Shown: positions 12,065-24,178 of the stretch, piece by piece | How the letters are laid out: each line of letters starts with the position of its first letter | Numbering within the stretch: the stretch's first letter is position 1 | Assembly: GCF_001704415.2 (NCBI RefSeq) | Contig: NC_030817.1 | Location: forward strand, 33,305,550 to 33,369,549 | Origin: Capra hircus | Lineage: Eukaryota > Chordata > Mammalia > Artiodactyla > Bovidae | Direction of reading: 5' to 3' | DNA: 64,000 nucleotides | Notes under the pieces: model-generated | The model's database searches: none | What the model saw: only the letters and a program-made list of their open reading frames with translations | What the model was told of the DNA's origin: nothing | Position numbers and translations under genes: made by a program

Positions 12065-13905
12065 ATTACTAAAACAAAAAAGGCTGAAGGGATATAAAAA
12101 CAAGGCCTACAATAGACTTCATATCCAAAGACACATACAGACTGAAAGTGAGAAATAGAAAAAGGTATTCCATGCTAATGGAAATCAAAAGAAAGCCAGG
12201 GTCATAGTACTTACATCAGATAAAATAGACTTAAAATAGTTAAAACAGAGACTGTTACAAGAGACAAAAAAAAGGACATTACATAATGATTGAAGGATCA
12301 ATCTAAGAAGATACAATAATTATAAATATACATGCACCCAACATAGGAGCACCTAAATACATAAAAGCAAATATTAACAGACACAAATGGAGATATCAAC
12401 AGTAATGTAATACCAATAGAGGACTTGAACACCCCGCTTACATCAATGGACAGATCATTCAGACAGAAAATTAACAAGGTAACACTAGCCTGAAGTGACA
12501 CATTGGACCAGATGGAGCTAGAAAGCAAAGAACAAACAAACCCATTAGTAGAAGGAAATAAATGATAAAGATCAGAACAAAAATAAACAAAATAGAAAAA
12601 ATAGAAAAGATCAACAAAACTAAGAGCAGTTTCTTTGAAAATATAATATTGTAAAGCAACTACACTCCAATAAAAATTAATTTTAAAATGTTATTAAGGA
12701 CAAGTACATCAGATTAAGGTCTAATACGTTAGCTGCTGCTGCTGCTAAGTCGCTTCAGTCATGTCCGACTCTGTGCGAACCCATAGATGGCAGCCCACCA
12801 GGCTCTGCCGTCCCTGGGATTCTCCAGGTAAGAGCGCTGGAGTGGGTTGCCATTACCTTCTCCAATGCATGAAAGTGAAAAAAGAAAGTGAAGTCGCTCA
12901 GTCGTGTCCGACTCTTAGCGACCTCATGGACCGCAGCCTACCAGGCTCCTCCTTCCATGGAATTTCCCAGGCAAGAGTACTGGAGTGGGTTGCCATTGCC
13001 TTCTCCGGTAGAGCCCTGCATTAAGACATGGGGCTTCAAAGGTGGCTAAAAAAAAAAAAAAAAAAACTTTAGCCAGACTCATCATGAAAAACAGAAGGTC
13101 CAAATCAGTAATTTCAGAAATGAAAAAGAAGTTACATCCAGCACCATGGAAATACAAAGGATCATAAGAGACTCTTAAGGGCAACTATATGCAAATAAAA
13201 TTGACAGCCTAGAGAAATTCCTAATATGTACTATTTTCCAAGTCTGAACCAGGAAGACATACAAAATACAAACAGACTAATTATCAGTGATGAAATTGAA
13301 TCAGTAATAAAGAAAAGAAAAAGAAAAAAACTCCCAGTACACAAAAGTCCAGGACCAAATGGCTTTCACAGGTGAATTGTACCCAACATTTAGAGAATAA
13401 TTAATACCTATCTTTCTTAAATTATTCAAAAAAAACTGCAGCGGCAAGAACACCTTAAAACTCATTCTATGGTGCCACCATCACCCTGATACCAAAACCA
13501 GACAAAAAAGAAAACTTCAGGCCAATATCACTGATGCAAAAATGTAGATGCAAAAGTCCTCAACAAAATATTAGCAAACCAAATCCAAATCCAAAGATAC
13601 ATCAAAAGATAATATACCATGATCAAATGGAATTAATCCAGAGATGCAAGGGCTTTTCATTATCTGCTAAGCAATCAATGCGATACACATTAACAAACTG
13701 AAGAATAAAAATCATATGCAAAAAACTTCTGACAAAATTCAACTTCCATTCATCATTAAAACCTCTCCAGAAAGTGGGAATAGAGTGAATTTATCTCAAC
13801 ATAATAAAGGGCATATATGACAAACCTACAGCTAACATCATTCTCAACAGTGAAAAAATTTGAAAGCATTCCACTCTCACTACTTTTATTCAACATATTG
13901 AATAA
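12065..13905 (+). mobile_element. Second old L1 fragment, ORF2 region
   Basis: Plus-strand L1 ORF2 sequence. The endonuclease C-terminal portion is at about 12065-12640, with ggacattacataatgattga and caacataggagcacct. The RT-proximal portion is at 13068-13905, with ctttagccagactcatc and accaaaaccagacaaaaaag. Both are decayed. Between them sits a younger insertion (about 12645-13067) made of a short L1 tail, a BOV-A2 SINE and a poly(A). It is not colinear with the first L1, which has its own ORF2, so it is a separate copy. Confidence 0.75.
12728..13067 (+). mobile_element. BOV-A2 dimeric SINE with poly(A)
   Basis: Two related units in tandem joined by a gaaagtgaaaaaagaaagtg linker. They begin with gctgctgctgctaagtcgct and end around ttgccttctccggtag. 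An additional tail and an 18-nt A run (13050-13067) follow. This is the ruminant BOV-A2 architecture. Confidence 0.88.
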
Positions 13906-14346
13906 ATCTAGCCAGAACAGAGGAGATACAACAAAGCTGGATTTTAGTGATCAAACTGTTGGAAAAGTGTATAGAAGATGTAATAGGAGAGCTAGTTGGC
14001 AGTTTTACCAGTTAGGAATTCAACAGTCAACCTCAGGAAGAAAAGGGAGAAGAAATAACACCATTTTGCTTTCCCTGAGGTAAACTATTCAACTTTAAGA
14101 ACAGTTCTAATTCAGAACAGCTAAATCAACCCAAACACCATTTTCTAGTGTTCATTTAGTTAATGGATTTGTCTAAAAAGACCCTTTATCTTAGGGAACA
14201 GACTTTACCAACATAGCAGTTTCCTTAGAAGCCCCTTTTGTAAAATTAGAAACAAATTCAATGAATGTTCCATATATTTTACAGCCTCAACATTTAAAGT
14301 ATGTTTTTCCTCCAGGAAATTTTCAAACTGATCTCTTTCTTCCCAG

Positions 14347-14532
14347 GTACCTCCAGATCATCAGTTACTCGATGTAAACCTGGAGCCAACTGCCCCAGTT
14401 CACACAGTAGCATCAGCAGACAACTGTCCCCTCTCTCTGTCACAGAAGATTCCTCTGCTCCTATTCTTGAACTTCAGAGTCGAGGATCCTCTGGAGTTTG
14501 TGGACACAGAGCTGAGAGGCAAAACAGATCAG
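14347..14532 (+). CDS. SLC35F4: SLC35F4 coding exon (first visible, presumed exon 2)
   Basis: Coding exon for 61 whole residues plus split codons at both ends (phase 1 in, phase 1 out). The acceptor is ttctttcttcccag|gt and the donor cag|gtatgt. It encodes a Ser-rich, hydrophilic N-terminal segment (TSRSSVTRCKPGAN... to ...RAERQNRS) with no membrane helix, expected to be the cytosolic N-terminal tail. The frame and wording match SLC35F4 as I know it, not its paralogue SLC35F3. Because the first two bases finish a codon begun elsewhere, at least one upstream coding exon with the start codon is outside the window. An in-frame ATG at 14301 lies in the intron and I do not take it as the start. 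Confidence 0.88.
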
Positions 14533-15194
14533 GTATGTGAGTGACCTCCTCTTAAATAACAGTACAGGTGGTAAGCTTCTAGCCAGCAATGAAAGATCTC
14601 ACCATTGGCACAGAATGTAAAGACGTGACACTGACTCTTAGGAGTACATGTGAGCAAAGTTTATCAAGTGGGAGGAGAAGGGAGAAGAGAAATGTACAGA
14701 TACAATCCATTAATGATCGGCAGTGTACAGTGTAGCAGAGAAATAATACCAAAACCTATAGTTGGAGGGCTTAACACATGGTTAAACAATGACTTCTAAT
14801 TAAGTTTATAAGGAAACAATTTTTCTTATTTTCAAGATGGCAAAAGCCAGCACCTTTTATATCAGTCCTGGGATTTAGTAATAGCAAGCTGTACCCATTC
14901 TGAGAAGAATAAAAGCACCAGTAAAATCACAGACTCTGCTCTTATCTTTATTAGGACTGCCAGTCCTTGGAGCCCTTCTAGTTTTCCCGATTTTATACCT
15001 CCTTCAGGACACTTCAGTTGCCTCCCTGATCAGCATTTACTATTAAATCAAGACCTTTAACCTTTCCTCACATCTGCCTGATCACTTACCAACCCTTGGA
15101 ATATTTGGGTTACTGGAATCACTAGATAAATCTGTTAACTATATCTGTGGGTTTCCCAGTGAATGTATCATTTTAAAACATAGCTGGAACATGC

Positions 15195-15250
15195 ATGGGA
15201 CTTGCCTAGTGGTTCAGACGGTAAAGAATCTGCCTGCAATGCAGAAGTTT
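15195..15250 (-). mobile_element. Short reverse Bov-tA fragment
   Basis: gacttgcctagtggttcaga followed by ggtaaagaatctgcctgcaa matches the reverse-oriented SINE 3' portion. Only about 55 bp remain. Confidence 0.7.
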
Positions 15251-15885
15251 GCATAAAATCCTTAAAGGATGAAGAAGGACAGAAGAGAGAACTAAATAGA
15301 GAGACAGAACTTTGGAAAACTCTAAAATGATCAGAAGAGAACGAGGAACAGGACTCAGCAAAATAAAATAAAAAGGAGAGGTTAGTGATATAGGAGGTTG
15401 TTATTTCATCTAAAGTAAGTAGTGAAAAAGTATCCATTGAACTTCAAAAACAGATTATTTATTATTATCTAGCAAGAGAAATTTCAACAGAGTCATGGGG
15501 CACAAGCCAAAATGTAGCACTTGAGGAAGAATGGGTGGGAAAGAAGCAAAGATAGTTAAGTACAATATACAGGCAGATCTCAGAGATACTGTGGGTTTGT
15601 TGCTAGACTCTTGCGGTAAAACAAACATCACAATAAAACAAGTCACATGAAAAAAATAAATGCAGCTGGGTCCACTAGGCCGTGGCCCAATACTGTTACA
15701 TTTTGGTGATGAACATCATACTGCTGTCCCCAGAGATAATCTCAAGCTTCAAGTCCATATTCACTTCCTATCATCATATGACCACACTTTTGCCTTCCTG
15801 AAAAGACAAACAATTGCGTGCTAACAGATGCTTTTTTCCCTGCCTCAAAGTGTCTCTGTTCTCTTGCTTGCTAATTTGCTAATTA

Positions 15886-16118
15886 TCATCATTGCAGGGG
15901 CTTCCCTGGTGGCTCAGATGGTAAAGAATCCACCTGCAATGTGGGAAACCTGGGTTCAATCGCTGGGTTGGGAAGATCCCCTGGAGAAGGGAACGGCTAT
16001 CTACTCCAGTATTGTTGCCTGGAGAATTACATGGACAGAGGGAGCCATCAGGCTACAGTCCACAGGGTCACAAAAAGTCAGACTTGACTGAGAGACTTTC
16101 ACTGTCATCATTGCAGGG
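15886..16118 (-). mobile_element. Bov-tA SINE with 14-bp target duplication
   Basis: Reverse-oriented SINE body at 15900-16104, from gcttccctggtggctcagat to aaaagtcagacttgactgag. It lies between exact copies of tcatcattgcaggg at 15886-15899 and 16105-16118. Confidence 0.92.
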
Positions 16119-16559
16119 ACCACTTTTGACTTCTGTGTTTGCTACCATTCTGATGCTGACTCCTCCTACATCCATGATTACCTCCTCTCCATCTCTTCCA
16201 CTTACATTTTCAATCTCCCCTTCTCCATTTATTCCTTCGGCTTGGCCAACAATATATTAAAATCTCTTGCATCCTTAAAGTCAATAGTGACGCCAGCAAA
16301 AACAACAAAATAACTCTATCCAAAACAAGTGGGTAGTGGAAACAAATCGAAAAACAAAAACCTCATAACTTTGAGAACACTAGCTTTAAAAAATAAGCAG
16401 AAGAGAAATAATTCAGGGGACCCAGGTAAATGAAGGCATAGAGGAGGTGTGAAAGCCTCTTCTAGGATCCTACTTACTTGATTAGAGGTTTTTATGAGAA
16501 AAGTTTTTTTTCCCCCAAATGACAATATTTTAAAATGGAATCTCAGCAACTATGGACCC

Positions 16560-16830
16560 AAAGGCCAAAACTCTTTTGTAAAAAGTGAAGAAAATGACAT
16601 TGTAAATCTTCAGAAAGTTTTAATTGGCTTTAATTAGTTGCAGTAATATTCTTATTATCCCAGTTATCTGCAGAACAGAATGTTGCAGTTAATTAAATAT
16701 GGTTAATAAATTTGCCCTTTCTATCATATACTAATTACAAATCTCAAAGACTGTACCATTGAAGACCACATGTGGCATAATTTACTCTTTCTGCAACAAT
16801 TTGGAAGACACTTGGGGATATTCCTAGACA
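16560..16830. other. TAAT-rich unique intronic stretch
   Basis: AT-rich, with no recognisable repeat. It contains a dense set of homeodomain-type cores: ttaattggctttaattagtt (from 16620), gttaattaaat (16688-16698), ggttaataaat and actaattac (about 16730). It is a candidate conserved noncoding element by composition only; I cannot test conservation. Confidence 0.3.
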
Positions 16831-17599
16831 CCAAAAAGAAAAAGAAAAGGAGAAGAATCTAAAGAGCAGCTCGCCATGCTCTCATGAATGTTATGGTACT
16901 TAACCTCAAAATGAATCCCATGAGTTAAGTATTATTGGTGTTTGACAGAGACGCTAAGACCAGAATTAAATATATACTCAGGGCCTTCTGGTAGCGGGGC
17001 TAGGACTTTCACTAATGCTTCCAAATTCCAGCGGCCTCTACCATCAATCTGTGTGACTCTAATCAAGGTTCATAGAGACAAATGGAATTACTGGTAAATC
17101 AATTTTAATGATATATACAAAACAATAAATCTAAGCAGGACTATAGAAAATCACATTTAAATGATCAGAAAAATAAAAGAACCCTGGAGAGTCAATCTTT
17201 CTATGGTATCTACAGATAGTAAAATTAAAGAATTGTCAACAATTCAATCTAGTTCGCAGAAGAATGAGCCAATACTATGGGAGGATTTAGGTGACTATTG
17301 GTGTCATCAAAAGTACTCTATATGCTCTGACAGTGGTACAGATGTCATCTTCAAAGGTGACAGTAAAGGCAGATGTCAAAGGGATACGAATAATCTTTGT
17401 AGAATCATTCCTCCTTTATGAACTAGTCCCTTAGAATAGTGTGATCTAAAATGTAGTATACCTTTCTCTTCTATTAAACCTCATGCAAGGCTGCCATTCC
17501 TGCCAGGAAACTTTTCTCTAAACCATTTCTGAAGCTTCCAGTGCTTAAATGGGGAGCTCAAGCCTGAAACCTAGACAAAATGAATATTCAGAATAAAAA

Positions 17600-17715
17600 G
17601 TTTAGACCCTGGAGTCATACTGACTTGGGCTCAACCTTGAACAACCTTTAATACAAGTCTCAGTTTTTGCATCTGTAAAACGGGACTGGTAATACCCACT
17701 TAATTGGGTAGGCTT
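17600..17715 (+). repeat. MIR remnant
   Basis: The order gaccctggagtcatactgac, cagtttttgcatctgtaaaa and cgggactggtaatacccact follows the MIR layout (sense). It is strongly diverged. Confidence 0.55.
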
Positions 17716-18039
17716 GTGTTCTCCTTCCCAGCCTTCCAACACAAGAGCTTTTGTTCTGCCCTCTTATTCATTTTCATTTTTTCCCCTCTACTCTCTGTAT
17801 AACCCACATGGACATAGCGAATTTGAAGACTGTTATCAGGTACAGTTAGTCTGTACACAGCCAAGGATGCTGGTGAGCGTACTTTCAGTCTCATCTCAAT
17901 GTCACCGCATCACGGAAGTTTCTCCTGGTCACTACACACCTCATCTTAACAAGTGCTTCTTGTCTGCCTCCATGTGGCCTTGTATCGCCATACTCGGCCC
18001 TTCTCCCACCGTTTTAGATGTGTTTCCTGACCTTCCTCT

Positions 18040-18137
18040 AGATTATGAGCTCAAGTCTTTCATTTTTGAACCCCTGGGACCTATTTAAATAGTTCCTGGT
18101 AGTCTCCACAGGACTTTGTTGAATAAATAAATAAAAG
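18040..18137 (+). repeat. L2 LINE 3'-end remnant
   Basis: The run tagattatgagctcaag ... ctggtagtctcca ... ggactttgttgaataaataa resembles the 3' end of an L2 element, which ends in a TGAATAAAT-type repeat. Confidence 0.5.
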
Positions 18138-19424
18138 AATACCAGTTTTCATCTTCCGGAGACTAGGCTCTGAGAATTCTGTTTATAAGACTTGGAAGTC
18201 ATGTAGTAATTGCCTGTTCATCCTGCTTGATTTATACTCTCCAGTGAAAAATTCGCTTTCAAGGCTTGCTATCTGCTTTCCCCAAATAAATAGCTGGATG
18301 AAAGCCTTTGCACAGTGGAGCAGTCACACCTGGGTCATTAAGCAGTGGAAACATTCAGCAGAGAGCTGGCAGGTTCTGAAGAGGAATGTGAGAAAACCAT
18401 CCACTATCACTCACAGTCTGTGGGCTGTACCACTTGCGTAAGCCCAGGATAAACCTTATGCTTACAGGAGGTCCCTGGAAACACCATGGAATCTTACAGA
18501 CAATTCTGTCTACCTTTCCCCGGATTCTACCATCTGGGGACTCAGGATGACCACTGCTCTCATTTAACATCCTGATAGGTATATAAATTCATTGTGTTGA
18601 ACTTGTTTTCACTCTTAGGGAGAAGACCTTTATGATTGTCACTTTTGGAGAACTTCAGCTATTTCAATGTGAAAAAAAAAAAAAGCTACTAAATTTTCTT
18701 AGTAAATGTAAAAATATAAAGCAGAACTCTCTGTGCTCCCAGAAATATATTAAATAGTAATTTGTTCTGAGGTAGGAGGGGACTTTGTGCAATCCAGACT
18801 TGCTCTGTTTGGGGGCACATCCTTTTCAATTTATTATTAATCTTTGCTGCAGTTAAAAAAAAAAAAAGCTCAGTGGGAAATAACAATAAATATTTATTTC
18901 TCATTCACTTTTTATGTTGGTGAATACAGAGTTCTGAATAGGTCCTGCTCATTCTCCATAGCTGGTCACATAGACCAGCTTCTATTTGAGATTTTCCATT
19001 CTAGTGGCAGAAAGGAAGAGCTAGAGAGGTAGTGGGACCATGTAAAGCTGCTTAAAGCTTCTGCTGAGAGGTGGCACACCATACCACAGATGGTGAACAT
19101 ACCATCTGTTCACGTTTGTTTAGACACATCATGTGGCCAAGGCCAAAGCCTTTGAAGCTGAAATGCTCTCACAAGGAGGTGGGTAGGGTTCCCCTGAGAA
19201 CAGAGAGCATCCACCAAGTTCATCAGCATCATCATGGCCTGGATAAGGGTCCCAGATACACAGTATACCTTATAGAGCAGAGATTCCAGACAGAAAATGA
19301 GCCAGTGTTATTTGTCTCTTCAAATGATAGTAGGGAAAACAAAACACTGGTGATTCTGTCTGTGTCTTTGATTTCTGTTTTATAACTTGATTTCCACACA
19401 TTTGTATTCCTTTCCTGTTTGCAG

Positions 19425-19722
19425 GGGATGATGGAGCACAGACTCATCCTGAGAACAGCGGCCAAGAAAACAGAATCAAGGCTCGCTGCCTATCCTGCAC
19501 GTCCATGGTTCTGAAGGCTGTCTGGGGACTTTTGATCATCTTGTCAGTGTCATCATCTTGGGTTGGAACCACACAGATTGTAAAAATTACTTATAAGAAC
19601 TTCTACTGTCCATTTTTCATGACTTGGTTTTCAACAAACTGGAACATTATGTTTTTCCCAGTCTATTATTCTGGTCATCTGGCCACTGCTCAAGAAAAAC
19701 AATCTCCAATGAAAAAATTCAG
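19425..19722 (+). CDS. SLC35F4: SLC35F4 coding exon, TM1-TM2
   Basis: 298-nt exon with acceptor ttcctgtttgcag|gg and donor ttcag|gtaggt. It enters in phase 1 and leaves in phase 2, splitting an Arg codon. The first third (DDGAQTHPENSGQENRIK) is hydrophilic. Then come helix 1 (AVWGLLIILSVSSSWVGTTQ, visible residues about 94-114) and helix 2 (FFMTWFSTNWNIMFFPVYY, about 126-148). The TWFSTNWN and FFPVYYSGHL stretches are characteristic of the SLC35F3/F4 pair. The protein is a predicted membrane transporter of the drug/metabolite superfamily. The substrate of SLC35F4 is not established; thiamine has been proposed for the paralogue SLC35F3, but nothing here proves a shared substrate. Confidence 0.95.
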
Positions 19723-19894
19723 GTAGGTTTCATGTTAAATGGCCAATAGGAGATGGTTTGAAATAATTTCATGCAAATATGCATGATTTCATCTCTTTGA
19801 AAGATGAGTTGAGGAGTGTGGAGAGGCAGGATCTAAGGTCAGTAATGAACATATGAACATGAAGAAACAGAATCAGCTCCCTCCTCCCTCCAAA

Positions 19895-20105
19895 ATTATT
19901 GTCTACAACATTCCAGGCACTGTGCTAGTGCTTTTGCAGATCTTATCTAATTATCATTGGTAGTAACAGCCACCTTTTAAGGTGGCATTAATTATCCCTA
20001 TTTTAGCACAAGAATAACAGTTTTGGAGAGATTCAGTGACTTGTCCAAGGTCACACATTTATAAATAATGGAACCCAGATTTTAATCCAGCTCAATCTCT
20101 CTCTT
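19895..20105 (+). repeat. MIR SINE
   Basis: The classic MIR order is visible: ccaggcactgtgctagtgct, then a shortened core, then cttgtccaaggtcacacatt and ggaacccagattttaatcca. It is an old mammal-wide element, sense orientation. Confidence 0.75.
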
Positions 20106-22834
20106 ATCATGTTTTCAAAGAACAACCCAGGGTCTCGAGCCCAGAAAGAAAAAAACAAACTGTATTAATAAGATTCTTACAAAAACACTTGCTCAGTATT
20201 CTGGACACAGTGGTGTTATAGCAGATAAAATGACTTGGTCTCATGCAAATAGAAGTCTGGCCTTGGGATGGTTTAAAAGAAGCTGTTCTTTGCTGGCTAG
20301 GAACAGAGAGCCTTGTCTGTTGGTTTGCTGGCCATGAACTTGACAGTGCCATGGTTCTATGGGTTGCTCTGAGTTAGACCTGGCTTGTGCAGCTCCATCT
20401 TGGAGAGACTGGAAAGTTGGCTGAGTCATATCATTCAGTCCTGTGCAGCACTGAGGAAAGGCAAAAGTAGCATTTGGCTTAAAGGTCCTCTGCTAACAGA
20501 CAGCTTCTTGAAAAGAAAAACCAGAATCAAGGAACAGCTTCTAGGACAGTGTTTCTGCTCACCAAGAGAAAACAGTGGGCTTGACCTCAGCAGGTGGCAA
20601 TGGGAGAGTGACAGATTTTTGCTTATTCCTCCTCAGCAGAATGGCAATAAATTTGTCTTGCAGGAGCCCAAATAACCTTTCTACCTTGCCCTTTTACCTT
20701 ATGATAAAAAGATGATCATTGGTGCATGGTAAGACTGTCCTTAAAAACGTAAGACATTCTAAAGGCTTTATCTTCAACTTCCAATTTCTATCACCAACTT
20801 GGAATTGCCCGGGAATACTGAAGTCACACTGTGAGCTGACTTTCTCTGTGTGTCTATGAACATTCTGCTATCATTAAAGCAACAAAAACCAGTTCAAAAA
20901 GAAATGTTTTCTGGTTTGGAGGAAAGAAAAAAGCTTTATATCTGTTAAGGATTGCTAAGACTAATTTCTTCCCATCAAAACAGACATGATCCTGGGGCAT
21001 AAGATCTTTTTAGACAACAGTACTTAATACATGATTGCAGGGGACATAATTATCAGAATAAAGTTCTCCCTGATTGCAGATACCTCCATTTACTTATAGT
21101 GTATGTTTTCTACTCAAAGGTTCCTATGGTTTAGACACATATGCTGATTAAAAACAGCAAAAGGTTAGTATGGGAAGGAATGCCTCAGAATACCTCAAAG
21201 CAAGCCAGGTCAGTTTTACTTAAGAGAACACATTTACAAGAGGCTCCTGCTGATAGAAGTGTTGTTTGGAGAATGAGTTTCTCTCACACTGAACAAACTC
21301 TGAATTTAGTGAAATCTGTGACTTGACGGGACACCTCCACCTGTTAGTCCTAGCGTGAAGTTGACCATTTCTGAAACTGAATCAAAGAGCTTTTATTTTC
21401 AAGCAGAAAACATTGTCTTTGAAGGGAATATTCTCCAGTGGCCCCCTCCATATGAAAGGTAAATACTGCCAGAAAATTCTGAGATCCTTGATCTTTATTC
21501 CCTGTGGACTCATTAACACCATCTGCCAAGAAGTCACCCCATGAAGCTCTCACAGCAGAACAAGGAGAGAATAGTTAGTGTCTAAGACTGGAAACTGGAT
21601 GTATCCCATAGCATCAAACCCTCTATTTTCTCCTTTTCTCTTGAATGGTATGAAAGCATTTTGAGTTTTTTCTGTATCACTAACATCAAAAGAATTTTCA
21701 ACAAAGTATCAAAATTGGATGGTAAGGATTGTTCATTTGGAAGTAGTTTTTGATCATGCCATTCAATCATGCCATTTATATACAGTTAAGAGAATTCAAT
21801 TGCCTCAGGTGAATTTGAAATTTAAGAAAAAAATTATATACCAGTTTTGATGCTATATCAAAAGAATATCAAAGGGTCATTTCTTAAGGAAAAAAAAAAT
21901 CTCTAGAAAGCCTGAAACTGGAGCCAAAGATACACCTGCCATATGTCAGGAAGCTAGGAAATGTGCTTAAGATGCCATCCAACATACAGAAATTGTTCTG
22001 TAACTAGTAGCTGCTGGAACAGTGATGAACATGATTACATTGTCAGTACCCCCAACTTCTAAGCTTCTTTCCAAATTTTGCCTTCTGTCAATGCTTCTTG
22101 TCTAGCAATTCTGATCTCATCATCCCAGGGAGAGACAGGCTGTTGTTATCTGTTTCTCCACAGAAATCCATCTTTTTAAAAGAAATTTTCACATGTCCTA
22201 GCACTTAATGCTTAAACAACAAGAGGTTTTACGCAGGTGAGCTGGTGTTTGAATGGAGACCAATTTTATTTCTTGTAACAGCAGTGACAAGTGGGGAGAA
22301 GGTTGGCGCTGAGAGGAAAGGGGAAGAAAGGGTAACAAGGAGGAAGCCAGTTCTTGGGGGAGAGGATAAGCCAGGCCAAGAGCCTCTGCTAGGCAGCAGT
22401 GCTATACTGGGGGCACTCTCCCCAGCACACCTGCCTCTGCTGGCTTCCCCACGGGGCAGGGTGTTTCCTTTCCTGAATCCAAAGTCTTTTGAGTGCATTC
22501 TACCCAGCATGATGGTGGAGCTCTTGGCAAGAAGAACCATCACTGGCTAGGGCTGGTGATAGGAAAAGAAAGTCTTTAATCATAAATAGATTTGTTGTGC
22601 TTCTTAATAAATATGTATTTTAAAGGATGTTTAGAAGTTACAGATGTCAGGATAAATAAACCCATGACTCCCCACTCCAGCTCTCCTTGGCAGATTTCCT
22701 CAAGGACCAAATCTCTCTGTAAGGACAGAATACAAAGCATGTGCCTAGATGCTCTGTAAAAACTGTTGCTTGCTCTGTGTGTGCCTCTGATTCTGAGTAT
22801 CTCAACAGTAGGGCTTTAGAAAGGCCATCCATTT

Positions 22835-22875
22835 TATAATATTGTAAATCAATTACGCCTCAATAAAGCCAAACA
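22835..22875 (+). repeat. L1 3'-terminal scrap
   Basis: ataatattgtaaatcaatta followed by cgcctcaataaagcc matches the extreme 3' end of ruminant L1s. Only about 40 bp is left. Confidence 0.6.
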
Positions 22876-23399
22876 AAGCAGAGATGCCATCCATTTTCCT
22901 GTGTGTGTGAGCATGTGTAATTTCTGTTTACTTTGCAAAAGGTTTTGCCTCTGGCTTATTTAGTCCCTTCACTGAAGTTTTGTCTCCTTCAAGTTAAAAT
23001 TTAGCTTTGGGAAATCCCATTTTGATTTTATGAACCCCTTCCATTTTGGTTGTCTCCCACATGAAAGTAAAACCACAGCGTGCATGTCCATGTGTTCAAA
23101 ATGGATTTTTAACCTTCCAAGAGTCACTGGCCTACAATTCCCTGTGTTCTCAGCTGCTTGGAAGCAACGTTTACTGTGGGACTTGATATTGAAGCTCATC
23201 CCCCTGAGCCTCACCACTTAGTCATGCCCTCCCCACATGCAGTCCTCCTGTGGGCTGAATCACTTCATACAGGGGAGGCAAACATTGCCTGGAGATTGCT
23301 TTGAGGCAAAGTAATACTTTGAGACACAATTATCTCTCTTCAGAAAGAGCTAGAAGGGAAACCAGAAACTAGAGCTATCTAGAGCCATATAAATAGATT

Positions 23400-23810
23400 T
23401 ATAAACATAAATGTGCAACTTGTTGCTTTAAACGGGATATTTATACTACTCTTGAAAAAAACAATGCCTGACACGAGATAGTTACCTAACAAAAGCTTTA
23501 ATGTTCATGAACAACTCACTGAAAAAAAAATGAAGCTGAATTTTCCCAGCCTGTTTGCAGTCCATAATCAAAATGGCATTGTTATTCTATCACTTTAAAT
23601 ATCGCCTGTATATATTGCTAGCCTCAATATTTTGATTAAAACAACCCTCTGGATGAAATAATTAATTTAGTCAGAAACCATGCAAATCAAAGATTTAACT
23701 GAAATGACTATTTTTAAGCAGTATATTCAGACAACTCCTCCAGAATGGTCAAAGTTTGTATGTAAATGTAACTTGAATTTTATTTATTTTATGATTTGGG
23801 GGTTGTCACA
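23400..23810. other. Low-repeat intronic stretch with octamer and TAAT motifs
   Basis: No interspersed repeat is recognised. An octamer ATGCAAAT at 23680-23687 overlaps a TCF/LEF-like ATCAAAG at 23686-23692, and a TAATTAATTT-type core lies just upstream (about 23659-23668). It is a candidate regulatory element by motif content only. Confidence 0.3.
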
Positions 23811-23850
23811 GAAACTTCCTTCATTTTTTTCTGCCTTAAAATGCTATGCT

Positions 23851-24178
23851 GTGCTTAGTGGCTCAGCTTATGTCTGACTCTTTGTGACCCCATGTACTGT
23901 AGCCCACCAAGCTCCTCTGTTCATGGGGATTCTCCAGGCAAGGATACTGGAGTGGGTTGCCATGCCCTTCTCCAGGGGATTTTCCCAACCCAGTGATCAA
24001 TCCCAGATCTTCTGCATTGCAGGTGGATTCTTTACCATCTGAGCCACCAGAGAAGCCCAAGAATACTGGAGTGGGTAGCCTACCCCTTCTCTAGGGGATC
24101 TTCCCGACCCAGGGATTGAACTGGGATCTCCTGGGTTGCAGGTGTATTCTTCACCAGCTGAGCTACCAGGGAAGGTGT
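23851..24178 (+). mobile_element. Composite Bov-tA SINE, one and a half units
   Basis: A full Bov-tA unit (23851-24059, ending ctgagccaccagagaagccc) is followed without a gap by a second 3' half unit beginning aagaatactggagtgggtag and ending agctaccagggaagg. This points to internal duplication or recombination between copies. Confidence 0.85.

Larger units (their letters stand above)
14533..19424 (+). other. SLC35F4: SLC35F4 intron, fairly repeat-poor
   Basis: 4.9-kb intron between phase-1 splice sites. It contains a short reverse SINE piece (about 15195-15250), a reverse Bov-tA with target duplication (15900-16104), MIR-like remnants (about 16900-17010 and 17600-17715), an L2-like 3' end (about 18040-18137) and a TAAT-rich stretch at 16560-16830. 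No further exon is evident. Confidence 0.8.

Noticed and set aside
15900..16104. tRNA-like sequence in Bov-tA copies
   Set aside because: The tRNA resemblance is the SINE promoter ancestry. Copies carry SINE bodies and target duplications, so none is called a tRNA gene.
17714..18088. 124-codon frame in an SLC35F4 intron
   Set aside because: It runs into an L2-like 3' end and has no domain or start context.
22229..22550. Overlapping 100-codon frames on opposite strands
   Set aside because: Intronic, mutually antisense, no motif, no splice context; a consequence of GC-rich composition.
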